This document shows, one piece after another, positions 43,072 to 53,067 of a stretch of 64,000 bases of DNA. The notes below the pieces were generated by a model. The model saw only the letters and a program-made list of their open reading frames with translations, ran no database searches and was not told the DNA's origin. Position numbers and translations under genes: made by a program. Source of the DNA: CAVUCH01 sp963739995 (lineage in GTDB: Bacteria; Acidobacteriota; Vicinamibacteria; Vicinamibacterales; JAENWD01); contig CAVUCH010000015.1 of assembly GCA_963739995.1 (NCBI GenBank), forward strand, positions 62,001 to 126,000, read 5' to 3'. Position 1 is the stretch's first letter, and each line of letters begins with the position of its first letter.

Positions 43072-44814
43072 CTACTGAAAGACGTCCGGCATCTCCGGAA
43101 TTGCCATCCCGTCGTGCCGCGGTTCCGAGGCGCCGAGGTGGACGCCGTCGGGGCGCGCGAGAATCGCCTGTCCCCAGCCGAACTGGCTGGTGCGTGGGCC
43201 TTCCACTTTCAGCTGGTGACCGAGAGCGGTCAGCGCGTTGCGGGCAGCTTCGGGCACCAGCGCCTCGATCTGCACGTCGCAGCCGGTGAAGGTTCCCTTG
43301 GTGAACCGGCCGGCTTCCAGCGCCTCCTGCGGTGTCAGGCCGAAGTCGGCGATGTCGGCCACGAACTGCGCGTGCGCCTGCGCCTGGTTCCAACCACCCA
43401 TGATCCCGAAGGCGATGCGCGTGCCGTCCTTCTCCATGAACCCCGGGATAATCGTGTGGAGCGGTCTCTTGCGCGGGGCCAGCGTGTTCGGATGGTTGGG
43501 CTCGAGCGTGAACAGCGCACCACGGTTCTGCAGCATGAAGCCGGCGCCATCCGGGACGATGCCGGATCCGAACCCGGAGTAGTTGCTCTGGATGAGCGAC
43601 ACCATGTTCCCTTCGCGATCCATCGTTGTCAGGTAGATGGTGTCGTTCCCTTGGGCGCTGGTGATGCCCTCGAGGTGCGCCGGCTCCACGGAACACTGCG
43701 CGCGGGCCGCGTCGATCCGCTTCGCGCGTTCCGCCGCGCGCTCCTTGCTGAGGAGGTCGCTCACCGGCAGCCGCGAGAAGTGAGGATCGCCGATGTAGCG
43801 GAGCAGGTCCGCGTACGCCAGCTTCTTCGCCTCGATCATCACGTGCAGCGCCCGCGGGCTGTGGAAGCCGTACTCGCCGAGCGGGAAACGCTCCATCAGG
43901 TTGAGCATCATCAGCACCGCGATGCCCTGCCCCTGCGGCGGGATCTGGCTCACCGTCCATCCGCGATAGGTCGTCTCGATCGGGTCGACCCACTCAGGCG
44001 TGAACTCCGCTAGATCGGCGTCCGTCATCGTTCCGCCGGCCTCGCGCAGCACCTTCACGATGGCTGCTGCCGTCGGGCCGGCGTAGAAGCCGTCACGCCC
44101 GGCGGCGGCAATCAGCCGCAGTGATGCGGCGAGATCCGGGTTGCGGAGCACTTCGCCCGCCGCCGGCGCGCGTCCGTCGCGGAGAAACGTCTTCCTCGCG
44201 TTGGGGTGTGCGGAGAGCATGCGCACCGCGGCGGGGCTGCCCCACCCGCGGGCGGTCACCTCGGCAACGGGGAATCCTTCGTCGGCATAGAAGATGGCCG
44301 GCGCCAGCAAGTCCTTGAACGGCAGCTTCGCGAATCTGGCGTGCAGCGCGTCCCAGCCGGCGACGGCCCCCGGCACCGTGACGCTGAAGACGCCGCTCTG
44401 CGGCATCTCCGTCACGCCCGCGGCGGCGGCCTCTGCCGTAGGGGTGCGGACAGCGCCCTTCGTCCGCAGGAACTCGGGTGTCAGCCCCGAGGGTGCCCAG
44501 CCGCTGGCGTTCAGCCCATACAGCTTGCCGGTCTTCGCCTCGTAGACGAGCGCGAAGAGATCCCCGCCGATGCCGTTGCCGGTGGGCTCCATGAGTCCGA
44601 TCGTCGCGTTCGCCGCAATGGCAGCGTCCACCGCGTTGCCGCCACGCTCCAGGATCTCCACGCCCGCCCGCGCTGCCAACGGCTGACTCGACGCAACAAT
44701 GCCGTACCGCGTTGCGACCATGGAGCGCCCGACCACGGGGCGGGCCTGCTCGGCATGGGTCGCGCCGATTGTCAAAATGGCGAGAGGAACGGCTGCAAGC
44801 ATGCGCGTGGACAT
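43072..44814 (-). CDS. Gamma-glutamyltransferase family protein, secreted
   Basis: About 580 residues of the Ntn-hydrolase GGT family, which autocleaves into two subunits and transfers or hydrolyses gamma-glutamyl groups, for example of glutathione. Signal peptide region MLAAVPLAILTIGATHA, then GIVASSQPLAARAGVEILERGGNAVDAA and GNGIGGDLFALVYEAKTG. The likely nucleophile Thr follows GNDTIYLTTMDREGN, and SGFGSGIVPDGAGFMLQNRG is the substrate loop. ATG 44814 gives the clean signal peptide; the longer frame upstream translates a heptamer-like repeat. Confidence 0.92.
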   Translation of the reverse strand: MSTRMLAAVPLAILTIGATHAEQARPVVGRSMVATRYGIVASSQPLAARAGVEILERGGNAVDAAIAANATIGLMEPTGNGIGGDLFALVYEAKTGKLYGLNASGWAPSGLTPEFLRTKGAVRTPTAEAAAAGVTEMPQSGVFSVTVPGAVAGWDALHARFAKLPFKDLLAPAIFYADEGFPVAEVTARGWGSPAAVRMLSAHPNARKTFLRDGRAPAAGEVLRNPDLAASLRLIAAAGRDGFYAGPTAAAIVKVLREAGGTMTDADLAEFTPEWVDPIETTYRGWTVSQIPPQGQGIAVLMMLNLMERFPLGEYGFHSPRALHVMIEAKKLAYADLLRYIGDPHFSRLPVSDLLSKERAAERAKRIDAARAQCSVEPAHLEGITSAQGNDTIYLTTMDREGNMVSLIQSNYSGFGSGIVPDGAGFMLQNRGALFTLEPNHPNTLAPRKRPLHTIIPGFMEKDGTRIAFGIMGGWNQAQAHAQFVADIADFGLTPQEALEAGRFTKGTFTGCDVQIEALVPEAARNALTALGHQLKVEGPRTSQFGWGQAILARPDGVHLGASEPRHDGMAIPEMPDVFQ

Positions 44815-44821
44815 GGGCGGG

Positions 44822-44880
44822 CTCCAGGTTCTCGGGCTTCGGCTTCCGGCGTCGGGCTTCACGCTGCGGGCTCAGTGCTC
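44822..44880. repeat. Imperfect heptamer array (CGGGCTT units)
   Basis: GGGCTCC, AGGTTCT, CGGGCTT, a six-base step, CCGGCGT, CGGGCTT, CACGCTG, CGGGCTC. It lies upstream of the gamma-glutamyltransferase start. Same style as the array at 2396-2423. Confidence 0.5.
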
Positions 44881-44987
44881 CTGGGCCCGCCGCATCGGGG
44901 CATTGTGCATCGCGTCCGGTGCGTCACGCCATCCCGCGAACCGCGGAGGTCGTGGCCGCCGCTCCTCGCTGCTAGACTACTTTGCCT

Positions 44988-47150
44988 ATGCTTCTGCCGA
45001 TTCCCTGCCGCCCGTTGGCGGTTTCACTCTTCGTGCTCGGATGCGTGATGCTGGCCGCCGCGTGCCGCTCGTCCGAGCGCGCGCAATCGTCCGTGGACTG
45101 GCCCACGCACGGAGGCGATCCGGGCCACCGCCAGTTCTCCACGCTCAATCAAATCAACACCGGGAACGTGGGCGCGCTCAAAGTCGCGTGGACATACCGC
45201 ACGCGTGACGCGCAGCCCGACAACCGGTCGCAGATCCAGTGCAACCCGATCGTCGTCAACGGGGTGCTCTACGGCACGTCGGCGGGGCCGAAGACGTTCG
45301 CGCTCGACGCCGCGACCGGACGCGAGCTGTGGGTGTTCAACCCGTTTGCCGGCGGCGGGCGCGCCCACTCGCTCGGCGTGAACCGCGGCGTGGTGTTCTG
45401 GGAGGGCGGTGACGATCGGCGCATCTTCGTGGCGACCGGACCACGCTTGTACGCGCTCGACGCCCGCACCGGAAAGCCCATCCCCTCGTTCGGTGCGAAC
45501 GGCAGCGTCTCGCTGCTCGAGGGGCTCGGCCGCGACGTCAGCAAACTGCACGTGTTGTCGAACACCCCAGGTGCCATCTACAAGGACGTGCTGATCGTCG
45601 GCAGCCGCATGTCGGAGGGCCCCGACCCCTCGGCGCCGGGGCACATCCGCGCCTACGACGTGCGCACCGGGAAGATCCGGTGGACCTTCCGGACGATTCC
45701 GTGGCCCGGCGAGTTCGGTTACGACACCTGGCCCAAGGACGCCTGGACCCGGGTGGGCGGCGCCAATGCGTGGAGCGGGATCAGCGTCGACACCGCGCGC
45801 GGCCTCGTGTTCCTGCCGGTAGGGTCGGCGGCGTTCGATTTCTGGGGCGGCAATCGTCACGGGGCCAACCTGTTCGCCAACACCGTGCTCGCGCTCAAGG
45901 CGGACACGGGCGAGCGCGTGTGGCACTACCAGCTGGTACATCACGACCTCTGGGATCGCGATCCGCCCGCCGCCCCCGTGCTGGTCACGGTGCAGCGGGA
46001 CGGCCGCCGCGTGGACGCGGTGGCGCAGATCACCAAGTCCAGTCACATCTTCCTCTTCGACCGCGAGAAGGGCACGCCGCTGTTCCCCATCGAAGAGCAG
46101 CCCGTTCCGCCGTCCGATCTGAAGGGTGAAGCCGCATGGCCGACTCAGCCGCTTCCCCTCGCGCCGCCGCCATTCTCCCGCCAGCGGCTCACGGAAGCCG
46201 ACCTGACGACCAGCACACCGGCCGCGCAGGCGGCGGCACTCGCGCAGTTCCGCAAGGTGCGCTCCAACGGCCAGTTCGTGCCGCCGAGCACACAGGGCAC
46301 GGTCATCTTTCCTGGATTCGACGGCGGTGGTGAGTGGGGCGGCTCCGCGTTCGACGAGGCGACTGGCCTCCTGTACGTGAACGGGAACGAGATGCCGTGG
46401 ATCCTCACGATGGTGGAGCTGACGAAGACGGGCACCGGCCCCGCCAGCGCCGGCAGGCGCACCTACGACCGGAGCTGCGCGGTGTGCCACGGCTCCGAGC
46501 GCAAGGGCGATGCGCTGAAGGTCTTTCCGTCCCTCATCGATGTCTCGAAGAAGCTCACGCGCGAGCAGGTCGAACAAATCGTCCAGCACGGCAAGGGGGT
46601 AATGCCCTCGTTCGGCTCGCTCAGCACCGCCGAGCGGAAGACGCTCGTCGCGTTTCTCTTCGGCGACGCGGAACGGCCGCTCGGTCAGCCCGACACTCCA
46701 GACGAAACACCTGAGGAAACGGCCCTCTACTCGCACACGGGCTACAACCGCTTCCTGGATCCGGACGGCAACGCGGCCGTCAAGCCGCCGTGGGGCACTC
46801 TGAACGCAATCGACCTGAACAAGGGCGCGATCGCCTGGACGGTCACGCTCGGCGAGCTGCCGGAACTGACCCGGCGAGGCATCCCTCCGACGGGCACCGA
46901 AAACTACGGCGGCCCGGTCGCCACGGCGGGAGGGCTGCTGTTCATCGGCGCGACGAAGGACGAGAAGTTCCGCGCGTTCGATCGCAGGACCGGCCGCGTG
47001 CTCTGGGAGACCTCGCTGCCCGCCGGCGGCTACGCCACGCCCGCCACCTACGCCGTAAACGGCAAACAGTTCGTCGTCATCGCGGCTGGCGGCGGCAAGA
47101 TGGGGACGAGGTCAGGCGACGCCTACGTCGCCTTCGCGCTCCCGGAGTGA
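44988..47150 (+). CDS. PQQ-dependent dehydrogenase lipoprotein with cytochrome c domain
   Basis: About 720 residues. A lipoprotein signal ends in VMLAAAC. An eight-bladed quinoprotein propeller follows, with blade W-motifs (VAWTYRTRDA, LWVFNPFAGG, IRWTFRTIPWPGEFGYDTW). A c-type cytochrome insert has CAVCHGSERKG. The last blades (GAIAWTVTLGELPE, GRVLWETSLPAGGYATP) close the propeller. It should oxidise an alcohol or sugar in the periplasm and pass electrons to its own heme. The insertion of cytochrome c within the propeller is typical of glucose/quinate dehydrogenase-like acidobacterial enzymes. ATG 44988 is chosen; TTG 44982 is in frame. Confidence 0.92.
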   Translation: MLLPIPCRPLAVSLFVLGCVMLAAACRSSERAQSSVDWPTHGGDPGHRQFSTLNQINTGNVGALKVAWTYRTRDAQPDNRSQIQCNPIVVNGVLYGTSAGPKTFALDAATGRELWVFNPFAGGGRAHSLGVNRGVVFWEGGDDRRIFVATGPRLYALDARTGKPIPSFGANGSVSLLEGLGRDVSKLHVLSNTPGAIYKDVLIVGSRMSEGPDPSAPGHIRAYDVRTGKIRWTFRTIPWPGEFGYDTWPKDAWTRVGGANAWSGISVDTARGLVFLPVGSAAFDFWGGNRHGANLFANTVLALKADTGERVWHYQLVHHDLWDRDPPAAPVLVTVQRDGRRVDAVAQITKSSHIFLFDREKGTPLFPIEEQPVPPSDLKGEAAWPTQPLPLAPPPFSRQRLTEADLTTSTPAAQAAALAQFRKVRSNGQFVPPSTQGTVIFPGFDGGGEWGGSAFDEATGLLYVNGNEMPWILTMVELTKTGTGPASAGRRTYDRSCAVCHGSERKGDALKVFPSLIDVSKKLTREQVEQIVQHGKGVMPSFGSLSTAERKTLVAFLFGDAERPLGQPDTPDETPEETALYSHTGYNRFLDPDGNAAVKPPWGTLNAIDLNKGAIAWTVTLGELPELTRRGIPPTGTENYGGPVATAGGLLFIGATKDEKFRAFDRRTGRVLWETSLPAGGYATPATYAVNGKQFVVIAAGGGKMGTRSGDAYVAFALPE

Positions 47151-47166
47151 ACTTTCCAACCGCCCA

Positions 47167-48711
47167 GTGTTCACACTCCTCTACAACGACAGCGGCAAGC
47201 CCCACCGCCATGTGCTCGCGCAGGGGACGACGACGGTCGGGCGTGCACCGGGCAACGACCTGATACTGCATCACGGCAGCGTCTCACGGCGGCACGCGGT
47301 CATAGAAGTCGACCGCGGGTCCTGTCGAATCACCGATGTCGGCAGCCGGCTGCACACCTACCGGAACGGCGTGGCGATCGATCGCACGGAGCTCGTGGAC
47401 GGCGACGTCCTGACGCTCGGACAGGTCGGCGTGACGGTGCAGGAGTCCGCGGGAGGCGTCGCCCTCACCGAGAACATCGATGGCCTCCACGAGTCCTCGT
47501 CCACCATCCACCTGAAGGCGGGTGTGAGGCGGACGATCGCGGGGGAGTCACCCGACAGCGCGTCGGCCCGCGCGAACCGGCTGCTGCAGCTGCTCGCGGA
47601 CGCGACCGGCGTGCTCGCCCGTACGCGCCGGATGTCGGAGATCCTGGATCGCGTAGTGGCGCTCACATTCGAATCAATCGCGGGTGAGCGCGTGTTCCTG
47701 CTGCTCGTCGACGAGCATTCGGGCGAGCTGGTGCCCCGTCTCGCGCGCACCCGCAGCGGCGACAGCCCGGGGCACGTGAACATCAGCCGCACGGTGCTGG
47801 GCGCCGTCATGCGCGACAAGACCTCGATGCTCTCGACCGACGTGCCGCAGGATCGCCGCGTCGACACGTCCGAGAGCCTGGTGCGGCAGAGGGTCCGGTC
47901 GTTCATGTGCGCGCCGCTCTGGACGGAGCACGAAGTATTCGGCGTGCTGTACGTGGACGCGCCCGAAGAGAAGAGCTTCTCCGAATCCGATCTGGACCTG
48001 TTCACCACCGTTTCCAACTACGCCGCGGTCGCCATCGAGCAGGCCCGTCTCGCCGCCCGCCTCCTGGAGGAGACGCGCCGCCGCGAGCGGCTCCAGCGCT
48101 ACCACTCGCCGGCGGTGGCCGAACGCATCGTGAAGCAGCAGGAAGGCGAAGCCGACGCGATGCTCGAGGCCCAGGAGCGGGAGGTGACGGTGCTGTTCGC
48201 GGACCTGGTGGGGTTCACGACGTGGTCCGAGCGCATGCCACCGTCCGAGGTGGCGTCGACGTTGAACGCCTTCTTTACGGCCATGACGAGGGTGATCTTC
48301 CAATTCGACGGCACACTCGACAAGTTCATCGGGGACGCCGTGCTGGCCGTGTTCGGTGCGCCGCTCGATCAGCCGGATCATGCTGTGCGGGCCGTAGGTG
48401 CGGCCCGCGCGATGCGCGACGCGCTCCATCGTCTGAATGAGTCGCAGCCGCAGCCGTTGAGGATGCGCCTGGCCATCAACTCCGGCGTCGCGCTCGTGGG
48501 CGACATCGGCGCCCCGATGCGTCGGGAGTTCACGGTGCTCGGTGACGTCGTCAACACCGCCGCTCGCGTGCAGGGGCAGGTCTGCGAGCCCGAACAGATC
48601 CTGATTACGGGGGAAACGTACGACCGTCTCGGTGGCGCGATCGAAGCACGTGCGCTCGGCTCGGTGCAGGTCAAGGGCAGATCGGCGCCGGTGGCGATCT
48701 ACGAGATCTGA
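47167..48711 (+). CDS. FHA-GAF-class III adenylate cyclase
   Basis: A 514-residue signalling protein. FHA domain (about 1-95): VGRAPGNDLILHHGSVSRRHAVI with the phosphothreonine-binding GR and SxRH residues. GAF domain (about 135-300): ILDRVVALTFESIAGERVFLLL through FGVLYVDAPEEKSFSESDLDL. Cyclase (about 330-510): FADLVGFT and FIGDAVLAVFGAP carry the metal Asps. LDKFIGD provides Lys and LGDVVNTAARVQ the Asp, Asn and Arg, a residue set consistent with ATP to cAMP. Sixteen bases after the PQQ dehydrogenase. Two genes downstream is an exporter with cyclic nucleotide-binding domains, the likely cAMP receiver. Confidence 0.92.
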   Translation: MFTLLYNDSGKPHRHVLAQGTTTVGRAPGNDLILHHGSVSRRHAVIEVDRGSCRITDVGSRLHTYRNGVAIDRTELVDGDVLTLGQVGVTVQESAGGVALTENIDGLHESSSTIHLKAGVRRTIAGESPDSASARANRLLQLLADATGVLARTRRMSEILDRVVALTFESIAGERVFLLLVDEHSGELVPRLARTRSGDSPGHVNISRTVLGAVMRDKTSMLSTDVPQDRRVDTSESLVRQRVRSFMCAPLWTEHEVFGVLYVDAPEEKSFSESDLDLFTTVSNYAAVAIEQARLAARLLEETRRRERLQRYHSPAVAERIVKQQEGEADAMLEAQEREVTVLFADLVGFTTWSERMPPSEVASTLNAFFTAMTRVIFQFDGTLDKFIGDAVLAVFGAPLDQPDHAVRAVGAARAMRDALHRLNESQPQPLRMRLAINSGVALVGDIGAPMRREFTVLGDVVNTAARVQGQVCEPEQILITGETYDRLGGAIEARALGSVQVKGRSAPVAIYEI

Positions 48712-48841
48712 ACTCGTTGGCGCTGAGTACCTGCAGGCTGCTGGAGCAGCATGAACCATCCGCTCGGCGCGCCCCGTCTTCCCGGCATCGTGACGCGCGG
48801 CGCTCCGACCTGAGCCAGACTCCGCAGGTCGGAACTCCGGA

Positions 48842-49930
48842 TTGCTGTCCCACCGTGCTATTCTCCGGCGTTCCTTGGCCGAACCCTTTGGACGCCTCGC
48901 GTTCACCGTAGGGGCTCGCGAGTACCTCTGGCTGGACGTCGTGCTCGCTGCAATGCTGCGCGGAGACTGGGAGCCGTTCGAGGTCGCCCTGCGGGAAGGG
49001 ATCGCCTGCGTTGCCTATGCCGAGGCGACCGGCGAAGAGGCCGGCGAGGCTGCCGACGAACTGCTCACCGAGTTTCGGTACGCGCGTGACCTGATTACCG
49101 CGGCGGAAGCGGAAGCCTGGCTACGCGGCGTGGGCCTGACTGCCGAGGAGCTGAGCGCGTACTTCGAGCGTTGCGTGCTGCGCGCACGATGGATAGCGGA
49201 CCTGCCTGCGATTCGGGCAGCCCATCCCGTCTCGACGGATGATTTCGCGGACGCGCTGCCGGCCGAAGGCATCTGCTCGGGCGCGTTCGCGCGGCTTGCG
49301 CTCGCCCTCGCTGGCCGCGCCGCCGTGTTCGCCAGCGCCGTGAGCGAGGGCGATGCCGCCGAGATGCCGGTTCCGCGTGCGGCTGCCCTTTCCACTCTGC
49401 TGGGCGATCACGCGGACGTGCTGCGGGAGCATCCCGCGGCGGACTGTCTGCCCCGCCTGACGCACCTGGCCGCCATCGACGCGGTGTTCGAGATGGTAGC
49501 CGCCCGCGAGGTCACGGAAGCCGCCATGCGGGCGCGCGTCACGAGCAGCCGCCTCGATTGGATGCGCGTCACGATCGAGCGCCTCGTCTTCTCACAGGAG
49601 TCGATGGCGCGCGAGGCCGTGCTGTGCTGCCGGCAGGACGGCCTCACGCTCGGCGAGCTTGCCGCCGACATCAACCGCCGCCTCGATCGGGAGGACGTGC
49701 TGCTTCAGACGTGCGATCCGGACGTGCAGGCCGCCGTGCTGAGCGCACCGCCGGGCCAGGTCGTCGGCCCCCTGCAGCTTGGCGACACCCACCACGTGCT
49801 CGTCGTGCGCAGCAAGCAGGCGCCGGCGCTGGAGGATCCCGAGGTGCGCGCGCTGGCCGAGCGCACGCTCCGCGAGTCGCTGCTGGATCGCGAACGCAAG
49901 GCGCGCGTGCGCTGGGGCGTGCGGTACTGA
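48842..49930 (+). CDS. PpiC/parvulin-like peptide maturation-type protein
   Basis: About 362 residues. The N-terminal two-thirds is helical (LREGIACVAYAEATGEEAGE, FRYARDLITAAEAEAWLRGV, LSAYFERCVLRARWI), resembling the SurA/PrsA-type chaperone part. The C-terminal segment AVLSAPPGQVVGPLQLGDTH and VLVVRSKQAP matches a parvulin peptidyl-prolyl isomerase end. It sits one base upstream of the C39 exporter gene. Similar PpiC-related proteins occur beside peptide exporters as putative maturation proteins. TTG 48842 is the first in-frame start; TTG 48875 is also possible. Function is inferred from context. Confidence 0.7.
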   Translation: MLSHRAILRRSLAEPFGRLAFTVGAREYLWLDVVLAAMLRGDWEPFEVALREGIACVAYAEATGEEAGEAADELLTEFRYARDLITAAEAEAWLRGVGLTAEELSAYFERCVLRARWIADLPAIRAAHPVSTDDFADALPAEGICSGAFARLALALAGRAAVFASAVSEGDAAEMPVPRAAALSTLLGDHADVLREHPAADCLPRLTHLAAIDAVFEMVAAREVTEAAMRARVTSSRLDWMRVTIERLVFSQESMAREAVLCCRQDGLTLGELAADINRRLDREDVLLQTCDPDVQAAVLSAPPGQVVGPLQLGDTHHVLVVRSKQAPALEDPEVRALAERTLRESLLDRERKARVRWGVRY

Positions 49931-49931
49931 C

Positions 49932-52900
49932 ATGGCTGCCGACCGCGGCATCCTCGAGGACCTGCCCATCCTCCGCTTCCTGCCGGACGATGCACGCACG
50001 CTCGTGGTACGAAGCTTCGTCCCGGCGTCGTACCCGTTCGGCAGCGTGATCATCGAGGAAGGGGCGGCGAGCGAGGCGATACACGTCATCGTATCGGGCC
50101 GCGCCCGCATCGTGAAGCGGGGCGAGGGCGGGGTGGAGATCGCGCTCAGCATGCTGCGCGCCGGCGACAGCTTCGGCGACGTCGAAATGCTGAACGGCGC
50201 GCCGAACCCCGCAACGATTCGCGCCAGCGCGGAGGTGCTCGCCCTGCGACTGGATCGGCCGGTGTTCGAGGCGCTGCTCGACGTCAACCCCGAAATCCGG
50301 ACGTACCTGGAGCTGCAGGTCAAGCACCGCAAGCTGCAGGTGTTCTTCAAGAACTTCCCGGCCTTTTCGAAAGTCCCGGCGGAAGCGATCGTCGGCATCA
50401 TCCTGGCCGAGCTCGACCTGGTCGTCTTCGACGTCGGACAGACGATCTTCAAGCAGGGCGATCCGCCCGGGCCGCTGTACCTGATCGAATCGGGTCGGGT
50501 GCGGCTGTGGGCGGCCGACGGAGCCCGCCGCAAGCACGTGACACAGCTCGGACGCGGCGAGTACTTCGGCGAGATGTCGGTCTTTCGCGGGGTGCCCCGC
50601 GCGCTCGGCGCCGAGACGATCACGCCCTGCTCGCTCCTCTCGCTCAGCCCCGAGACGTTCCGCCGGCTGCTGGAGACCGTGCCGGAATTTCGCGCCGAGA
50701 TGGAGGCGCGCATCGCGCAGTACTCCTACAAGGATGTGGCGCAGGTGCCCGCGGGCGTGGACCAGGAGCTGCTGCCGGCAGGAGCGGCCGCGCAGGAACA
50801 GGTGGGCGCCGCGCAAGTCGATCAACACGATCCGGTGGCCGCGTCTCCGGAAGCCGCACCGTTCGAGGCCGAGGGCCGGTTCATCAAGCGGCGCGGCCGC
50901 ATCCGCCGGGTCCCGATCGTGCGGCAGATCGACGAGATGGACTGCGGGGCCGCGTGTCTGGCGATCATCTGCCGCCATTTCGGACGGCAGGTGAGCCTCT
51001 CGCGGATTCGGCAGCTCGTGAACACCGGGCTCGACGGCACCAGCCTGCGATCGCTCTGCCAGGCCGGCGAGGAGCTGGGCCTCGCGACGCGCTCGGTCAA
51101 GACGTCGCTGCGGAACCTCGATCGCATGCCTCTGCCTGCCATTGCGCACTGGGACGCCGACCACTGGCTGGTCGTGTACGACGTCACGCGCACGCACGTC
51201 GGCCTCGCAGACCCGGCGCTCGGGCTGCGGCGCGTGCCGCGTGACGAGTTCGCGGCGCGCTGGTCGGGGTATGCGGCGCTGTTCGAGTACACGCCGCAGT
51301 TCGAGACGGCACCGACGGCCGCGTCGAACATCACCTGGATGTGGCCGTTCGTGCGGCCGCACCGGCCGCTGCTCTGGCGCGCGCTCGCCCTCGCCGCCAT
51401 CGTCAGCGTGCTCCAGATGACGTTGCCGGTATTCACGCAGGTCGTCGTGGATCGCGTGCTGGTCGAGCAGGACGTCTCACTGCTCAACCTGCTCATCCTC
51501 GCGATGGGCTTTACGATCGTGTTCATGATCGCGTCGCTCGCGGCACAGCGCTACCTGCTGTCGTTCGCGGCGGTGCGCATCGACACGGGGGCACTCGATT
51601 ACGTCATGCGGCGCCTGCTCGCGCTGCCGCTCTCGTACTTCGCGACCCGGCGCACCGGCGATATCCAGCGCAGGCTGGATGGGATCCGGCAGGTTCGCGA
51701 CTTCCTCGTCCAGTACGGCATCGCGGGGATCACCGCGATCGTTCAGCTGGCGGCCACGCTCGTGCTGATGTTCGCGTACAGTCCGCGGCTCGCGTTCGTC
51801 TTCCTCGCGACGGTGCCGCTCTATGCGCTCATGATGCTGGCGTCGGTGAAGTGGCTGCGGCCGACGGTGCAGCGGCTCGAGGAAGCGTACAGCCGGTACC
51901 ACTCGTATCAGATCGACGCGATCAAGGGCATCGAGACCGTGAAGGCGCTCGGCGGAGAGACGGCGTTCCGGACGCTGATGCTCGAGCAGTTCCACGGCGT
52001 CGCCCGTCGGCTGTTCCGTGCGGACTTCACGGCGATGTCGTACGAGGGCGCGATCGATGCGGTGACGTTCCTGGGGCTCGGGCTCTTCCTGTGGGCCGGT
52101 GCCCACGAGGTCATGAATGGACGGCTGACCATCGGCAGCCTGGTGGCGTTCAACTCGCTGGTGGCGCTCGCCACGGCCCCCATTCGCGCGCTGCTTGCCT
52201 TGTGGGACAGCCTTCAGCGGGCGACGGTGCTGCTCGATCGCCTGAACGACGTGTTCGAGCACGAGCCGGAGCAGGGCACCGATCGCGGCTCGCTCAAGCC
52301 GGTGCGATCGCTCGAGGGGCACCTCGCCTTCCGGGGTCTGGGGTTTCGCTACGGCGGGCCGGAGGCGCCGCCCATCCTGCAGGACATCACGGTTGACATT
52401 CCCGCCGGGAAGACCGTGGCGATCGTCGGGCGCAGCGGGTCGGGCAAGACGACGCTCGCAAAGTGCATGGCGGGACTGCTCGAGCCGACCGGCGGCACCA
52501 TCCTGTTCGACGGGCAGGACCTCAAGTCGCTCAACTACCGCGATCTCCGGCGGCAGATCGGGTTCGTGCTGCAGGACAACTACCTGTTCGCCGACACCAT
52601 CGCGCGCAACATCGCCTTCGGCGAGGACGAGCCCGACATGGACCGCGTCGCGTGGGCAGCGCAGGTGGCGAGCGCTCACGAGTTCATCGAGCGCCTGCCG
52701 CTCGGCTACGACACGAAGATCGGCGAGACTGGCCTTGCAATTTCAGGCGGCCAGCGGCAGCGGATTGCGATCGCCAGGGCGATTTATCACAAACCGCCGA
52801 TTCTCATCTTCGACGAGGCCACCAGCGCGCTCGACACGGAATCCGAGCGCGCCGTGAAAGAGAACATCGACGGGCTGCTGAACGGACGCACCTCGTTCAT

Positions 52901-53051
52901 CATCGCGCACCGCCTCAGCACGGTGCGCGGCGCCGACCTGATTCTCGTGCTCGAACGCGGGCGCCTGGTCGAGCACGGCACGCACGACGACCTGATGGCG
53001 CGCCAGGGCCTCTACTACTACCTGTCGAGCCAGCAGCTGGGTACCGCCTGA
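49932..53051 (+). CDS. Peptidase C39-ABC exporter with two N-terminal cyclic nucleotide-binding domains
   Basis: A 1039-residue protein. CNB1 (about 5-120) has FGDVEMLNGAPNPATI and lacks the phosphate-binding Arg. CNB2 (about 130-255) has YFGEMSVFRGVPRALGAE and keeps Glu and Arg. C39 peptidase (about 310-435): Cys in EMDCGAACLAII, His in HWDADHWLVVYDV and Asp in LADPALG, all as in enzymes that cut double-glycine leaders. A six-helix ABC membrane domain follows, then the ATPase: GRSGSGKTTLAK (Walker A), ISGGQRQRIAIAR (signature), PILIFDEATSALD (Walker B). It would cleave and export a peptide under cyclic nucleotide control. The start is one base after the PpiC-like stop. Confidence 0.95.
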   Translation: MAADRGILEDLPILRFLPDDARTLVVRSFVPASYPFGSVIIEEGAASEAIHVIVSGRARIVKRGEGGVEIALSMLRAGDSFGDVEMLNGAPNPATIRASAEVLALRLDRPVFEALLDVNPEIRTYLELQVKHRKLQVFFKNFPAFSKVPAEAIVGIILAELDLVVFDVGQTIFKQGDPPGPLYLIESGRVRLWAADGARRKHVTQLGRGEYFGEMSVFRGVPRALGAETITPCSLLSLSPETFRRLLETVPEFRAEMEARIAQYSYKDVAQVPAGVDQELLPAGAAAQEQVGAAQVDQHDPVAASPEAAPFEAEGRFIKRRGRIRRVPIVRQIDEMDCGAACLAIICRHFGRQVSLSRIRQLVNTGLDGTSLRSLCQAGEELGLATRSVKTSLRNLDRMPLPAIAHWDADHWLVVYDVTRTHVGLADPALGLRRVPRDEFAARWSGYAALFEYTPQFETAPTAASNITWMWPFVRPHRPLLWRALALAAIVSVLQMTLPVFTQVVVDRVLVEQDVSLLNLLILAMGFTIVFMIASLAAQRYLLSFAAVRIDTGALDYVMRRLLALPLSYFATRRTGDIQRRLDGIRQVRDFLVQYGIAGITAIVQLAATLVLMFAYSPRLAFVFLATVPLYALMMLASVKWLRPTVQRLEEAYSRYHSYQIDAIKGIETVKALGGETAFRTLMLEQFHGVARRLFRADFTAMSYEGAIDAVTFLGLGLFLWAGAHEVMNGRLTIGSLVAFNSLVALATAPIRALLALWDSLQRATVLLDRLNDVFEHEPEQGTDRGSLKPVRSLEGHLAFRGLGFRYGGPEAPPILQDITVDIPAGKTVAIVGRSGSGKTTLAKCMAGLLEPTGGTILFDGQDLKSLNYRDLRRQIGFVLQDNYLFADTIARNIAFGEDEPDMDRVAWAAQVASAHEFIERLPLGYDTKIGETGLAISGGQRQRIAIARAIYHKPPILIFDEATSALDTESERAVKENIDGLLNGRTSFIIAHRLSTVRGADLILVLERGRLVEHGTHDDLMARQGLYYYLSSQQLGTA

Positions 53052-53067
53052 GTGAACACCGGGTCTG

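Noticed and set aside
45024..46736. 570-codon minus-strand frame opposite the PQQ dehydrogenase
   Set aside because: Antisense shadow; the plus-strand gene has lipobox, propeller blades and heme motif.
49671..51362. 563-codon minus-strand frame opposite the exporter gene
   Set aside because: Antisense shadow without domains; overlaps CNB, C39 and ABC motifs on the plus strand.
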